Position numbers and translations under genes: made by a program. DNA of 53,612 bases from positions 1 to 53,612 of the forward strand of contig JAIOPQ010000052.1 in NCBI GenBank assembly GCA_021413825.1, read 5' to 3'. Positions 9,302 to 23,267 of this stretch are shown in pieces. The stretch is from Spirochaetia bacterium (GTDB lineage: Bacteria; Spirochaetota; Leptospiria; Leptospirales; Leptonemataceae). The first letter of the stretch is position 1. Each line of letters opens with the position of its first letter. The notes beneath the pieces were generated by a model. It made no database searches and had not been told where the DNA came from. It worked only from the letters and a program-made list of their open reading frames with translations.

Positions 9302-9364
9302 ATGCAGATTCCCACCGGTAAAACGAAGCCCCGCCGAGCGTTCATCCATATCCATCTGTGGATT
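9291..9364. repeat. Dispersed inverted-repeat element, type A
   Basis: The left arm (9291-9311, TTCACAGATGAATGCAGATT) and right arm (9338-9364, ending CCATCTGTGGATT) are inverted relatives of each other, around a 26-base centre. The arms belong to the same family as those at 9864-9943, 18684-18705, 21545-21580 and 38656-38748: words of the form CCRCAGATGGAT and ACGCAGAT. It overlaps the last codons of the TfoX-N gene. Confidence 0.7.
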
Positions 9365-9374
9365 TATTCGAGTT

Positions 9375-9713
9375 TCATTTTCCACTCACACAGCGAACGA
9401 AAGCGACACCATTGGCCGCAAGCCCGGAAACGCCTACATCCATGTGCACATAAAACGGAAGACCAGTTTGTAGCATTGTTTCTGACCAGTAGTAGCCGTA
9501 CTGAAACTGATCCCACTGTCTGTTTCCACCGAGCCTGAATTCGTTCAGTAATTCTGCGCGCGTTGGAAGCCGCATCGATTTAGAACTGCACCGCGCATTT
9601 GCTTCGCTCCAGCTTAGCTGCCCCTCATACGCTCCCCAGGAAAATGCCTGTGCTTGAAGCGAAGCCACGGCGACTAGCAGCAGAGAAAAGATCACAAATC
9701 TGAACCGTTTCAT
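9375..9713 (-). CDS. Small exported DUF1566 (Lcl C-terminal)-like protein
   Basis: A 112-residue protein with a clear signal peptide (MKRFRFVIFSLLLVAVASLQAQA) and a mature part of about 90 residues that resembles the DUF1566/Lcl-type C-type-lectin-like fold: LSWSEANARC, MRLPTRAELLNEF, YYWSET and a final ANGVAFVRCV. Two mature Cys residues (in NARCSS and VRCV) could form the disulfide usual in this fold. It probably sits in the periplasm or on the surface and may bind carbohydrate or protein. The ATG at 9713 starts the signal peptide directly; ATG at 9725 has a better GAGG upstream and is a close alternative. The longer open frame to 9818 adds no sensible sequence. It is flanked on both sides by repeat elements. 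Confidence 0.75.
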   Translation of the reverse strand: MKRFRFVIFSLLLVAVASLQAQAFSWGAYEGQLSWSEANARCSSKSMRLPTRAELLNEFRLGGNRQWDQFQYGYYWSETMLQTGLPFYVHMDVGVSGLAANGVAFVRCVSGK

Positions 9714-9863
9714 ATGAAAATCCATACGCCACCTCATCTCTAAAGTGAGCCAATCTGGTCGATTCCACCAAGACGTTTTTGCTTGCGATTGAAAGCGTAA
9801 CCTGAATATACCTGTCACAGTGAATGCGACAAAAACGAAGGTCCGGCGCGGTTTCCCAAAAGA

Positions 9864-9943
9864 TTATCCACAGATGGATACCGATTCACACAGATAAGGC
9901 AAAAAAAACAACATCAGCGTTTATCCGTATCCATCTGCGGTTA
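9864..9943. repeat. Dispersed inverted-repeat element, type A, near-complete hairpin
   Basis: The left arm (9864-9896) begins TTATCCACAGATGGATACC; the right arm (9912-9943), read in reverse, begins TAACCGCAGATGGATACGG. The arms can pair over about 30 bases around an A-rich 15-base loop. The left arm is nearly identical to 21545-21580. The first nine bases equal the DnaA-box consensus TTATCCACA, which may be chance. It lies 14 bases beyond the stop codon of the tgt fusion gene, so it could act as a terminator-like structure. Confidence 0.8.
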
Positions 9944-9956
9944 GATTCTCTTTTCA

Positions 9957-12041
<2,085 letters not shown>

Positions 12042-12148
12042 CTATCTGTCAGAACCGGATGCCAATTCGTCAGGTGGCATCGCAGAGAATTGAAGGAATT
12101 AGAAATCTACGAGCGGGCGACCAGGCATGGAGTTTGCTTATTGGCTGT

Positions 12149-12868
12149 ATGAACTTCAGCGTGACTAAAGGCCTGATTGTCGCGAATGTTGCGGCATTTG
12201 TTCTTGCCAGCCCGTACTCGCCCTATGCGCAGGAAATCTTCGGAACCCTGGGCCTGGTTCCAGGTGAGTTTCACGTCTGGCAACCGCTTACAAGTCTCTT
12301 CTTGCACGGAGGATTGATTCACCTGGGTTTTAATATGCTGGCACTCTGGAGCCTTGGACCACCGCTTGAGCGGGATCTGGGATCCGTTCGATACACACTC
12401 CTCTATTTCATATCCGGTCTAGCCGGTGCGCTTGCAGTGATGATCCTATCCAGTGCATCGTTTGTTCCGACCGTTGGGGCATCGGGCGCAATCGTAGGCC
12501 TCATGGGAGCACTTGCAATCTTTTATCCCCGAGCATCTATCGCCATATTTTTTGTTCCAATGCAAGCGCGAACCGCCGCCTTTGTATTTGGCGGAATTAC
12601 CCTTTTACTGACGTTCGTCGATCAGGGTTCCGGCATCTCGCATGCAGGACACCTGGGTGGCCTCATTGGTGGCTTTCTGTATTCAAAATTCCTCTCCACT
12701 CAACCGCCAGCGGCTAGCAGACGTGTTCCACCCTATTCAAGAAACCAGGATCCCTGGACCAGACGAACCTACCCCGGTGAGCACAAAGTGCAATCTGCTC
12801 CGCCTGAAGTTAAGCTCGTATACGATCCTGCAACCGGGCGCTATTATCTTGAAAAACGCTCGGATTGA
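12149..12868 (+). CDS. Rhomboid-family intramembrane serine protease
   Basis: A 239-residue inner-membrane protein with six hydrophobic helices and the catalytic pair of rhomboids: Ser in GASGAIVG and His in SHAGHLGG. The LTSLFLHGGLIHLGFNMLALW segment carries the HxxxN-type His/Asn that support the oxyanion. The C-terminal ~55 residues are a soluble, Pro/Arg-rich tail. It cleaves transmembrane substrates within the bilayer; the targets are unknown. The start is set at ATG 12149, where the first membrane segment begins (NFSVTKGLIVANV); the open frame reaches ATG 12059, but the extra 30 residues look non-native. It is divergent from tgt, with a 146-base gap that shows no strong promoter. Confidence 0.88.
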   Translation: MNFSVTKGLIVANVAAFVLASPYSPYAQEIFGTLGLVPGEFHVWQPLTSLFLHGGLIHLGFNMLALWSLGPPLERDLGSVRYTLLYFISGLAGALAVMILSSASFVPTVGASGAIVGLMGALAIFYPRASIAIFFVPMQARTAAFVFGGITLLLTFVDQGSGISHAGHLGGLIGGFLYSKFLSTQPPAASRRVPPYSRNQDPWTRRTYPGEHKVQSAPPEVKLVYDPATGRYYLEKRSD

Positions 12869-12871
12869 GTT

Positions 12872-12913
12872 CCGGGTAAGCCCGGTCAGGCTCTGCAATG
12901 CTGCCGGAGCCTG
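12872..12913 (+). terminator. Tandem hairpins after the rhomboid gene
   Basis: Two perfect stems follow the stop codon: CCGGG-TAAG-CCCGG (12872-12885) and CAGGCTC (12887-12893) pairing with GAGCCTG (12907-12913). No T-run follows, so it is a terminator candidate without the classic tail. The second stem reuses the same seven-base arms as the hairpin at 15755-15778. Confidence 0.5.
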
Positions 12914-12992
12914 GCTAAAACTGGCCAAAAAAAGGGTTCATAGCCCGCGCGTCTAAAAAATCCTTGTATTAATCCCTCAAAAAACAATTCGA

Positions 12993-14798
12993 ATGTCAAT
13001 CGATCAAAAGTATATCCGCAATTTCTCCATCATCGCTCATATAGATCACGGGAAATCTACGCTTGCAGACCGGATTCTTGGCCTCGGTGGTGTAACCGAT
13101 GCGCGCACCGGCAAAGATCAGATTCTCGATTCAATGGACATTGAGCGCGAACGCGGCATCACAATCAAAATGAACTCAGCCACGTTTCGTTACAAGACGG
13201 AAGATGGAACAACGTACGTTTACAATCTGATTGATACGCCCGGGCATGTGGACTTCACATATGAGGTATCCCGTTCCCTGGCTGCTTGCGAAGGAGTAAT
13301 CCTGGTTGTAGACGCAAGCCAGGGTGTAGAAGCGCAAACGCTCGCAAACCTCTATCTTGCAATGGAAGCGAACCTTCGCATTATTCCAGTCATCAATAAA
13401 ATCGATCTTCCTGCGGCAGATGTTCCGCGCTGCCTGGATTTGATTGAAAAAACCCTTGGACTTGATCCGGCAGAAGCAATTGCCGTTTCTGCAAAGACCG
13501 GTCAGAACGTACCTGCAATTCTTGAATCAATTGCAAAACTGATTCCTCCACCTAACGGGGACAAAGATGCTCCGCTCCGTGCACTCATTTACGATTCTTA
13601 TTATGATAGTTATTGCGGCGCAGTAATGAAAGTGCGCGTTGTAGACGGCTCGATCAAGAAAGGCGATCGTTTACGATTCATGACGCATGATCGCGAATAC
13701 CAGGTCAATGAAGTGGGCGTTACTGCGATCACCAACCAACCCAGGGATGAATTGTCAGTCGGTGAAGTTGGCTATGTTATTTCTGGAATCAAATCTGTAG
13801 AAGATACTCGTGTGGGTGATACTGTGACTCTGGCGACAAGGCCAGCAACCCAGGCGCTCGCTGGATACCGCGAAGCCAAACCAATGGTATTTGCCGGCCT
13901 CTTCCCGATCAATGGCGAAGACTATCCAGTGCTTAAAGATGCTTTACTAAAATTGAAAATGAATGATGCATCGCTTGTATTTGAGCCAGAAAGCTCGAAT
14001 GCACTGGGTTTTGGATACCGCGTTGGTTACCTGGGTCTTCTGCATATGGAAATTATCCAGGAAAGACTCGAGCGCGAATTTAATCTTGATCTGATCAACT
14101 CAGCACCTACTGTCAAATATCGCATAACGTTGACAGACAAATCGGAAATGGAAATCGACAATCCAGCCAAATGGCCGGATCCGGTTCGAATTGCAACTAT
14201 GACTGAGCCGCATGTGCGGGCCACTATTCTGACTCCGCCCGAGTTTGTTGGAAATATTCTGGCCCTTTGTCAGGACAAACGGGGCATTCAAGAGAACATG
14301 ATCTACCTTGCAGATGGAAAGATCCAGCTCCTCTACTCAATGCCACTCTCGGAATTGATTTTTGAGTTTTATGATAAACTCAAATCTTGTTCCAAGGGCT
14401 ATGCGTCGCTTGATTATGAAGCCTCCGATTATAAAGACTCCGACCTGGTCAAAGTTGACATTCTTGTAAATGCTGAGCCCGTCGATGCCCTGGCAATGAT
14501 TGTACACAGATCCCGCGCAGATCAGCGTGGGAGGCAGCTGGTCGATAGACTTAAGGAACTTATTCCCCGCCAGCAATTCCAGATTCCACTGCAGGCTGCA
14601 ATGGGTGCAAAGGTAATTGCCCGCGAAAACATATCTGCACTTCGCAAGAACGTAATCGCCAAGTGCTATGGCGGAGACATTACACGCAAAAAGAAGCTCC
14701 TTGAAAAGCAGAAAGAAGGAAAGAAACGCATGAAACAAGTGGGCTCAGTTGAGATTCCGCAAGAAGCGTTTCTGGCATTGCTCAAATCGGATCAGTGA
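12993..14798 (+). CDS. lepA: Elongation factor 4 (LepA) GTPase
   Basis: A 601-residue, full-length LepA, a ribosome-bound GTPase that aids initiation or back-translocation under stress. G-motifs are intact: G1 [10 protein letters not shown]2 RERGITIK, G3 DTPGHVDF, G4 NKIDLP, G5 SAKTG. The C-terminal LepA-specific domain ends with the expected Lys-rich stretch ([21 protein letters not shown]). The 3' end is followed directly by a GTG-started lipoprotein gene (stop 14796-14798, GTG at 14800). The A-rich region before ATG 12993 shows no convincing Shine-Dalgarno. Confidence 0.98.
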   Translation: MSIDQKYIRNFSIIAHIDHGKSTLADRILGLGGVTDARTGKDQILDSMDIERERGITIKMNSATFRYKTEDGTTYVYNLIDTPGHVDFTYEVSRSLAACEGVILVVDASQGVEAQTLANLYLAMEANLRIIPVINKIDLPAADVPRCLDLIEKTLGLDPAEAIAVSAKTGQNVPAILESIAKLIPPPNGDKDAPLRALIYDSYYDSYCGAVMKVRVVDGSIKKGDRLRFMTHDREYQVNEVGVTAITNQPRDELSVGEVGYVISGIKSVEDTRVGDTVTLATRPATQALAGYREAKPMVFAGLFPINGEDYPVLKDALLKLKMNDASLVFEPESSNALGFGYRVGYLGLLHMEIIQERLEREFNLDLINSAPTVKYRITLTDKSEMEIDNPAKWPDPVRIATMTEPHVRATILTPPEFVGNILALCQDKRGIQENMIYLADGKIQLLYSMPLSELIFEFYDKLKSCSKGYASLDYEASDYKDSDLVKVDILVNAEPVDALAMIVHRSRADQRGRQLVDRLKELIPRQQFQIPLQAAMGAKVIARENISALRKNVIAKCYGGDITRKKKLLEKQKEGKKRMKQVGSVEIPQEAFLALLKSDQ

Positions 14799-14799
14799 T

Positions 14800-15714
14800 G
14801 TGCGAAGTATCCCGGTCCGGCGCCCTGGATTTCTGATTCTTTTAAACCTATTTTCCCTTCTATTACTTTCGAATGCATGTCGCCCTGAGACTTTGCTAGT
14901 CTACGAAATCAAGCCCCCAGAGAAAGTCGACGGCTGGAAACTATTTCGATTTGACCGCGGAACATCTCTGCGCGCTGAAGCGGAATTCGAGAATGTTCGT
15001 TTGAACGTAGTCGTAGCAAGACTGCAAGCACTGGAAGAGTTGGGGCAGCGCCTGAGCGAAAGGCGTGAACGCGGTCGACTGGATGTTCAGCCAATTCGTA
15101 TCATGATTCATAAGGATGCTGGAACAGACGTCGCTTTGAACTTTTCGGATTTTGTAATTGTAAAGAATGGAAATTCCATTCCTCAGATTGACTACGCAAC
15201 GTTCATAAAGGAGTATGCTGCACCTGGTTTACTGGATTATGAGTGGACCTTTGGCCAGAAATACCTGACTCAATTTCAATTGGAAGAACCCGATTGGATG
15301 CAGGAGCGCGAGGACGACACGGCCTCGCCTCTTGAAAAACGCGAGCGGCTTGCAAAGAAACTGGCATCGTACAAGCCATGGGCGCCACCTGTACTTCGCG
15401 CAGGTGAAGCGCAGGCTGGCTGGATTTTGTTTCCACAGCTGGATGCAGGTCAGGACTATACATTGGAATACAGGCCAAATGCCTCCGGCAGACGACTGAG
15501 CATTCCTATTCTACCGTTTCGAGTTCAAATGGAACGTAAGCAGCTTGAAATCCTGGGAACAGATTCTGACGAGGATAAAGAGGTGCGTAAATTGTTCCAG
15601 AAAGATCGCGAGGCAATCAATCGTGCAAACGAGGAATTTGTGATCATGCACAAACAGCTGCGCAATCATGATACCGTGACAAATGGACAGGCTTCAAAGA
15701 AAATAGCGCCTTAA
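14800..15714 (+). CDS. Putative lipoprotein, unrecognised
   Basis: A 304-residue protein starting at GTG 14800, one base after the lepA stop, so probably translated with lepA. The frame stays open further up inside lepA, but the signal sequence fits the GTG start: VRRPGFLILLNLFSLLLLSNAC, a lipoprotein signal with SNAC as a relaxed, spirochaete-style lipobox. The mature part is hydrophilic, rich in charged residues, with a helical, coiled C-terminus (about 255-300). No family is recognised. Likely membrane-anchored and facing the periplasm or surface. It is convergent with mdh, with tandem hairpins between them. Confidence 0.75.
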   Translation: MRSIPVRRPGFLILLNLFSLLLLSNACRPETLLVYEIKPPEKVDGWKLFRFDRGTSLRAEAEFENVRLNVVVARLQALEELGQRLSERRERGRLDVQPIRIMIHKDAGTDVALNFSDFVIVKNGNSIPQIDYATFIKEYAAPGLLDYEWTFGQKYLTQFQLEEPDWMQEREDDTASPLEKRERLAKKLASYKPWAPPVLRAGEAQAGWILFPQLDAGQDYTLEYRPNASGRRLSIPILPFRVQMERKQLEILGTDSDEDKEVRKLFQKDREAINRANEEFVIMHKQLRNHDTVTNGQASKKIAP

Positions 15715-15731
15715 AGGCAGACCAGATTAGT

Positions 15732-15778
15732 CCCGCATAACGTGCGGGTAACAAGAGCCTGACCGACGGGCCAGGCTC
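15732..15778. terminator. Tandem hairpins between convergent lipoprotein gene and mdh
   Basis: Stem 1: CCCGCA (15732-15737) pairs with TGCGGG (15743-15748). Stem 2: GAGCCTG (15755-15761) pairs with CAGGCTC (15772-15778). They lie between two converging genes and could end transcription from both sides. There is no T-run. Stem 2 uses the same arm sequence as the hairpin at 12887-12913. Confidence 0.5.
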
Positions 15779-15796
15779 CGCAGCCTTGAATGGATA

Positions 15797-18673
<2,877 letters not shown>

Positions 18674-18683
18674 GATGGGAACT

Positions 18684-18705
18684 AACCGCAGATGGACGCT
18701 GATGG
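18684..18705 (+). repeat. Single type A repeat arm after thiC
   Basis: The sequence AACCGCAGATGGACGCTGAT is the same word as in the arms at 9912-9943 (reverse) and 38727-38748 (reverse). It is a solo arm directly before a type B element, so the two arm types occur side by side here. Confidence 0.65.
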
Positions 18706-18710
18706 GCAAA

Positions 18711-18904
18711 TAACCGCAGAGAACACAGGGCTCACGGGGAACAAAGAAACGAGAAATAACCAGAGCCGGTAGAGCGGATCACTGGCCACCACTCGGTGCT
18801 GGCGAATCGGTATCGGGTTTTTCGAGTTTTTGACAATCCCCTCCCCTGGCCCGGTCGGACCTTCTTTCCGTCTCCTTTGTGTTCTCTGTGATCTCCGCGG
18901 TTCA
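18711..18904. repeat. Dispersed inverted-repeat element, type B
   Basis: The left arm 18711-18750 (TAACCGCAGAGAACACAGGG and on) and the right arm 18865-18904 (reverse reading AACCGCGGAGATCACAGAGA) are inverted copies around a centre of about 115 bases. The centre has no open frame of note and a run TTTTTCGAGTTTTT. With the solo type A arm it fills nearly all of the 305-base gap between thiC and the aldehyde dehydrogenase gene. The second type B element is at 43006-43283. Confidence 0.75.
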
Positions 18905-18978
18905 TTCCTTGCCCTCGTCCAATCCCTTTGACCAAATTTAAGCCTTGCACGATTCTGCGTTGAGTGTTTTACCAGGTC

Positions 18979-20442
18979 ATGCTTCCAATCATAGACGCAA
19001 TATCTGACCTATTACACCAGGGCCCGGACCAGGCCATGCACAAACGCCTTGACTCAGTGTTTCAAGCGCAACAAGAGAACCGATATGCGATCAGCAAGAC
19101 GACTGCTTCTGAACGGATCGCTAAACTCAAACGAATCCTCCGGTGGATTGACAATCACAGATCAGACATTCACAAAGCATTGCGCGCTGACTTCAATAAG
19201 CCGGAAGCGGAAACCGATCTCTCTGAAATCCTGGTGGTAACCGGTGAAATTAAACATGCAATCAAACATTTACGTCGATGGATGAAGCCGCGTCGTGTTC
19301 CAGGCTCCCTTACATTCATGACCACGTCTGCTTCTATTCAATTTGAAGCACGCGGTGTTGTGCTAATTATCGCGCCCTGGAATTTTCCGTTTAACCTGAC
19401 AATGGGCCCTGTAGTCTCCGCAATTGCCGCTGGAAATTGCATGATCGTTAAACCATCTGAACTAACTCCCGCAACGTCTGCCCTCATGGGGAAATTATTC
19501 GCGGAACTTTTCCCTGAGAACGAAATCGCAATGTTTGAGGGTGACAAAGATGTTGCGACCATGCTACTGGATAGACCGTTTGATCATATTTTTTTCACTG
19601 GAAGTCCAGCAGTTGGCAGGATCGTTCAGCAGGCTGCTGCAAAGCATCTGAGCACCGTTACACTTGAACTGGGCGGAAAATCCCCAGTCATTGTAGACAA
19701 GTCCGCAAGCATGGACGACGCAGTTGCAAAGATTGCCTGGGGAAAGTTCATGAATAACGGGCAGGCTTGTATCGCGCCTGACTACGCCCTGGTTCACAAA
19801 GACCGTTATGCGGACTTTGTACAGAAAATGTCACGGACTGTGGAAAAATACTACGGGGATTCTCCGGAGGCACGTAAGACCAGCGAACATTATGCGCGAA
19901 TCATTACGGAGCGCCATCACACAAGGCTGAAGGGTCTAGTGGACAAAGCAATCGAACAAGGTGCAAAACTTGTTCTGGGCGGAACGGCCGATGCCTCAGA
20001 AAAATATCTGGCGCCAACGCTGCTGACTGACGTACCCATTCACTCGCCCATTATGAAAGAAGAGATCTTTGGGCCTGTGCTTCCCATTGTCCCAGTGGAT
20101 TCTGTGGAGGAAGCCATTGGCATCATTCACAAACTTGAAAAACCTCTTGCACTTTATATGTTCAGCAACAATCAGAAGAACATCAATACAGTGCTCAGCG
20201 GAACAACGGCCGGCGGTACATGCATAAACGATACAATGATTCATTTTCTCCATCCAAATCTTCCATTTGGCGGAGTGAACTTCAGCGGCTCTGGAAATTC
20301 GCATGGGTTTTACGGGTTCAGGGCGTTCTCACATGAACGCGCACTGCTTCGTCATCACAGATTGGCGCCCATGAAATTAATGTTTCCGCCATACACTCCA
20401 ATGGTCAGGAAAATTATTAACCTCGTCGTACGCTACATGTAG
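18979..20442 (+). CDS. Aldehyde dehydrogenase, class 3-like
   Basis: About 487 residues. An NAD(P)-dependent aldehyde dehydrogenase resembling the ALDH3 group (fatty or aromatic aldehydes). It shows the Rossmann motif IIAPWNFPFNL, GNCMIVKPSE, FTGSPAVG, the general base Glu in LELGGKSPV, the catalytic Cys in NNGQACIAPDY, and the ALDH3-like PFGGVNFSGSG near the end. A hydrophobic/basic C-terminus (PPYTPMVRKIINLVVRYM) could dock to membrane, as in some fatty aldehyde dehydrogenases. ATG at 18979 is preferred; GTG at 18964 is in frame. It is followed 48 bases later by lpxD on the same strand. Confidence 0.93.
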   Translation: MLPIIDAISDLLHQGPDQAMHKRLDSVFQAQQENRYAISKTTASERIAKLKRILRWIDNHRSDIHKALRADFNKPEAETDLSEILVVTGEIKHAIKHLRRWMKPRRVPGSLTFMTTSASIQFEARGVVLIIAPWNFPFNLTMGPVVSAIAAGNCMIVKPSELTPATSALMGKLFAELFPENEIAMFEGDKDVATMLLDRPFDHIFFTGSPAVGRIVQQAAAKHLSTVTLELGGKSPVIVDKSASMDDAVAKIAWGKFMNNGQACIAPDYALVHKDRYADFVQKMSRTVEKYYGDSPEARKTSEHYARIITERHHTRLKGLVDKAIEQGAKLVLGGTADASEKYLAPTLLTDVPIHSPIMKEEIFGPVLPIVPVDSVEEAIGIIHKLEKPLALYMFSNNQKNINTVLSGTTAGGTCINDTMIHFLHPNLPFGGVNFSGSGNSHGFYGFRAFSHERALLRHHRLAPMKLMFPPYTPMVRKIINLVVRYM

Positions 20443-20490
20443 TCAGCGCAATTCGCTTGCAGACTTTTTTTGATTTTGTGCGCTGGGCGT

Positions 20491-21534
20491 ATGAAGCAAA
20501 ATCTGAAGTCTCTGAACATTGCAATTCCTGGGTCCAGCTTGCACAATGTTTCAAATGCGGATGCAATCCAGGTTGAAGGTGTGCAATCTCTTTCAGCTGC
20601 CGGCAACACAGATGTTTCTTTTGTTGCGGGTAAGCCAGGGCTTGCAGACGCGCGAGCCAGTAAAGCCGCTGTTCTTTTAATCCCCAAGGAACTGGCCCCC
20701 GAAATCGATAGACCAGCGCTCGTTGTTCCCAATGTAGAACTTGCACTCATCGCAGCCCTGAATCTTATTTTTCCACAGCCTCAACCGACGGGCAAGCGCG
20801 GTAACTGTCTGATAGATCCGGGAGCTACAATTGGTGAAGCAACAGACATTGGGAATTTTGTTTCAATCGGCGCCAGATCAGTGATTGGAAAAAACTGTAT
20901 TATTGAGGATAACGTTTCAATCGGTGAAAATGTACATATAGGTGACGGCGCGCGCATTGGTGCGGGCTGTGTTTTTCATTCCGGTGTGCGAGTTGGCCAA
21001 CGATTCGTCGTGTTTGGTAATTCTACATTTGGCGGCGACGGGTTTCGTTTTACGTTTGCTGGCGGAATTCATCACAAAACCCCACATATTGGTGGAGTTG
21101 TAATTGGCGATGATGTTGAAATGGGTGCCAACTGCACCATCGATCGCGGCACATTCGAAGATACAACGATTGGAAATGGAACAAAATTTGATAACCAGGT
21201 TCATGTGGGTCACAACTGCAAGATTGGAAAAAACGTAATCATCGCCGGTCAAAGCGGAGTCGCAGGAAGTACAACGGTAGGAGACAATACTATGATTGGT
21301 GGAGCCTGCGCCATATCAGATCATGTTACCCTCGCTCCAGGAACCATGGTGGCCGGTGGGACCTGTATCAGGAATACGCCCGACGGTGCAGGCGTGTTCG
21401 CCGGATGGGATGGGCTTCCTTTTGCAGATTTCCAGAGATTCCGCATCAATCTCAAGAACCTGGTTAACTTCCAGAAATGGACTAAGCGTGTTGAAACTCT
21501 GGAGAAAAAGGCCGGGATCCCGCTCGGGAAATAA
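20491..21534 (+). CDS. lpxD: UDP-3-O-acylglucosamine N-acyltransferase (LpxD)
   Basis: About 347 residues. The third step of lipid A synthesis: adds the N-linked hydroxyacyl chain from acyl-ACP. The N-terminal uridine-binding domain (about 15-100) is followed by left-handed beta-helix hexapeptide repeats (about 105-300; for example [20 protein letters not shown]), with GGDGFRF and the catalytic His region [12 protein letters not shown], then a C-terminal helix. ATG 20491 is used; TTG 20470 is also in frame. Its presence shows an LPS-bearing outer membrane. It is separate from lpxA/lpxC here, so it is not in the usual bam-lpxD-fabZ-lpxA cluster. Confidence 0.95.
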   Translation: MKQNLKSLNIAIPGSSLHNVSNADAIQVEGVQSLSAAGNTDVSFVAGKPGLADARASKAAVLLIPKELAPEIDRPALVVPNVELALIAALNLIFPQPQPTGKRGNCLIDPGATIGEATDIGNFVSIGARSVIGKNCIIEDNVSIGENVHIGDGARIGAGCVFHSGVRVGQRFVVFGNSTFGGDGFRFTFAGGIHHKTPHIGGVVIGDDVEMGANCTIDRGTFEDTTIGNGTKFDNQVHVGHNCKIGKNVIIAGQSGVAGSTTVGDNTMIGGACAISDHVTLAPGTMVAGGTCIRNTPDGAGVFAGWDGLPFADFQRFRINLKNLVNFQKWTKRVETLEKKAGIPLGK

Positions 21535-21544
21535 TCGCCGGTTA

Positions 21545-21580
21545 GATTATCCGCGGATAGATACCGATTCACGCGGATAC
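21545..21580 (+). repeat. Single type A repeat arm after lpxD
   Basis: Thirty-six bases differing from the arm at 9862-9896 at only about five positions (starts GATTATCCGCGGATAGATAC). No partner arm is present; the lysS stop codon follows 10 bases later. A solo arm shows that the two arms can be separated. Confidence 0.75.
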
Positions 21581-21589
21581 AAATTCCCC

Positions 21590-23176
21590 TCAGGTTTTCT
21601 CGGTTGATGTTTCTGGTCTGAGCACTGGGAATAGGATCACGTCACGGATCGTTGGGCTGTCTGTAAATAGCATCACGAGCCGATCGATTCCAATTCCCAT
21701 TCCACCGGCTGGAGGCATTCCGTATTCAAGGGCACGAATGTAATCGTGGTCCATGTACCCGCCACCCTCTGATCCGGCTTCGCGGAGTTTCACCTGGGCT
21801 TCAAACCTGGCTTTCTGATCGATTGGATCGTTAAGCTCACTGAATGCATTGCACATTTCACGCCCTGCCATGTAGGTTTCAAAGCGAAGTGCGAAATTCT
21901 TATTGGCTGGATCCGCTTTTGCGAGCGGCGACACTGCAATTGGATGATGTGTAATAAAAATTGGCTGCACCAGATTCTTTTCAACACGCGCGTCAAATAC
22001 AGCTTCTGCAACCGTCCAGACTGAATCTGCATCACCGAGTTCCTCTGCGCGCACTCCTGCTTTAGTTGCTGCCTCGCGGGCCTGTTCGCCTGTCATGGTC
22101 TCACTCAGTTTAAGTTTTGCGAATTTCTCGATGGCGTCAAAGTACGTTAGCCTCAGCCATGGGCGCTTGAGTTCTATTACGTCGTCGCCGCAGGGCAAAG
22201 CAGTTTTTCCAAGAACGGTTTGAGCAAGTGAAACGATCAAACGCTCGCACAGGTCGAGCATTGAATTCATATCACCAAACGCTTCATAAAGCTCGAGCAT
22301 AGTGAATTCAGGGTTGTGCTTGAAGCTAATGCCTTCATTTCTAAAGCTGCGATTGATTTCATACACTTTTGAAAAACCACCAACGAGTAGTCGTTTCAAG
22401 TAAAGCTCCGGCGCGATGCGCAGAAATAATTCCATATCAAGAGTATTGTGATGCGTCATAAATGGACGCGCGGCCGCACCTCCAGGAATTGGATGCATCA
22501 TTGGAGTTTCAACCTCCAGGTAGCCATCGCTATTAAGGAATGAACGGATTTCTGAAATGATCTTTGATCTAACGAGGAAGGTTTTGCGCACTTGTGGGTT
22601 TACAATCAGATCCACGTACCGCATACGATAGCGACTTTCTTTGTCTGTGAATGCATCGTATACTTTTCCATCTGCTTCTTTGACGACGGGCAATGGACGA
22701 AGGCATTTCGCAAGAAGTGTTATCGTCTTAGCATGAAGTGAAACCTGTCCTGTCTTTGTAACAAAGAGACTTCCAGTCAAACCAACAATGTCGCCCAGGT
22801 CCAGGTGAAGGAAGGTATCAAAATCCAAACCTTCGTCCTTCTGGCTGCCGTAGATTTGAAGCTTGCCCGTCTCATCTTCTATATCCATGAAGCCAGCCTT
22901 GCCCATGAGTCTGCGTGAGCGGACGCGACCAGCAATCGAATACACAATCCTTGTGGCCTCGCTGCCTTCTGTAAGGGACTCAACCGGCGTTGACGCCGGA
23001 ATGTTTAGCGGATGTGATTTATGAAATGAAATGTCGTATGGATTCTGCCTGGCTTTTGCAGACTCAAGCTTGCTCAGTCTTGTTTCAAACAGATCCGGCT
23101 CAGGCACCGGGGCCTGCTGCTGTGGTTTCCCAGTAGTATCTTTGTCCGGTCTTTGATTTCCACTCTTCGAACTCAT
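21590..23176 (-). CDS. lysS: Lysyl-tRNA synthetase, class II
   Basis: A 528-residue class II synthetase charging tRNA-Lys. A disordered N-terminal extension of about 60 residues (QRPDKDTTGKPQQQAPVPEP) precedes the anticodon-binding OB fold (about 75-185). The catalytic core follows, with motif 1, motif 2 (FRNEGISFKHNPEFTMLE) and motif 3 (GGMGIGIDRLVMLF). Everything needed for activity is present. It is divergent from the M23 peptidase gene, and convergent with lpxD. Confidence 0.97.
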   Translation of the reverse strand: MSSKSGNQRPDKDTTGKPQQQAPVPEPDLFETRLSKLESAKARQNPYDISFHKSHPLNIPASTPVESLTEGSEATRIVYSIAGRVRSRRLMGKAGFMDIEDETGKLQIYGSQKDEGLDFDTFLHLDLGDIVGLTGSLFVTKTGQVSLHAKTITLLAKCLRPLPVVKEADGKVYDAFTDKESRYRMRYVDLIVNPQVRKTFLVRSKIISEIRSFLNSDGYLEVETPMMHPIPGGAAARPFMTHHNTLDMELFLRIAPELYLKRLLVGGFSKVYEINRSFRNEGISFKHNPEFTMLELYEAFGDMNSMLDLCERLIVSLAQTVLGKTALPCGDDVIELKRPWLRLTYFDAIEKFAKLKLSETMTGEQAREAATKAGVRAEELGDADSVWTVAEAVFDARVEKNLVQPIFITHHPIAVSPLAKADPANKNFALRFETYMAGREMCNAFSELNDPIDQKARFEAQVKLREAGSEGGGYMDHDYIRALEYGMPPAGGMGIGIDRLVMLFTDSPTIRDVILFPVLRPETSTEKT

Positions 23177-23267
23177 AGACCATGAAACACCGATCGGGGG
23201 TCCCAGTCAAATCTTACCGGGCATCCAACTTGACACCATGGAGCTTACCGGCGGAATTTGAGAAATC

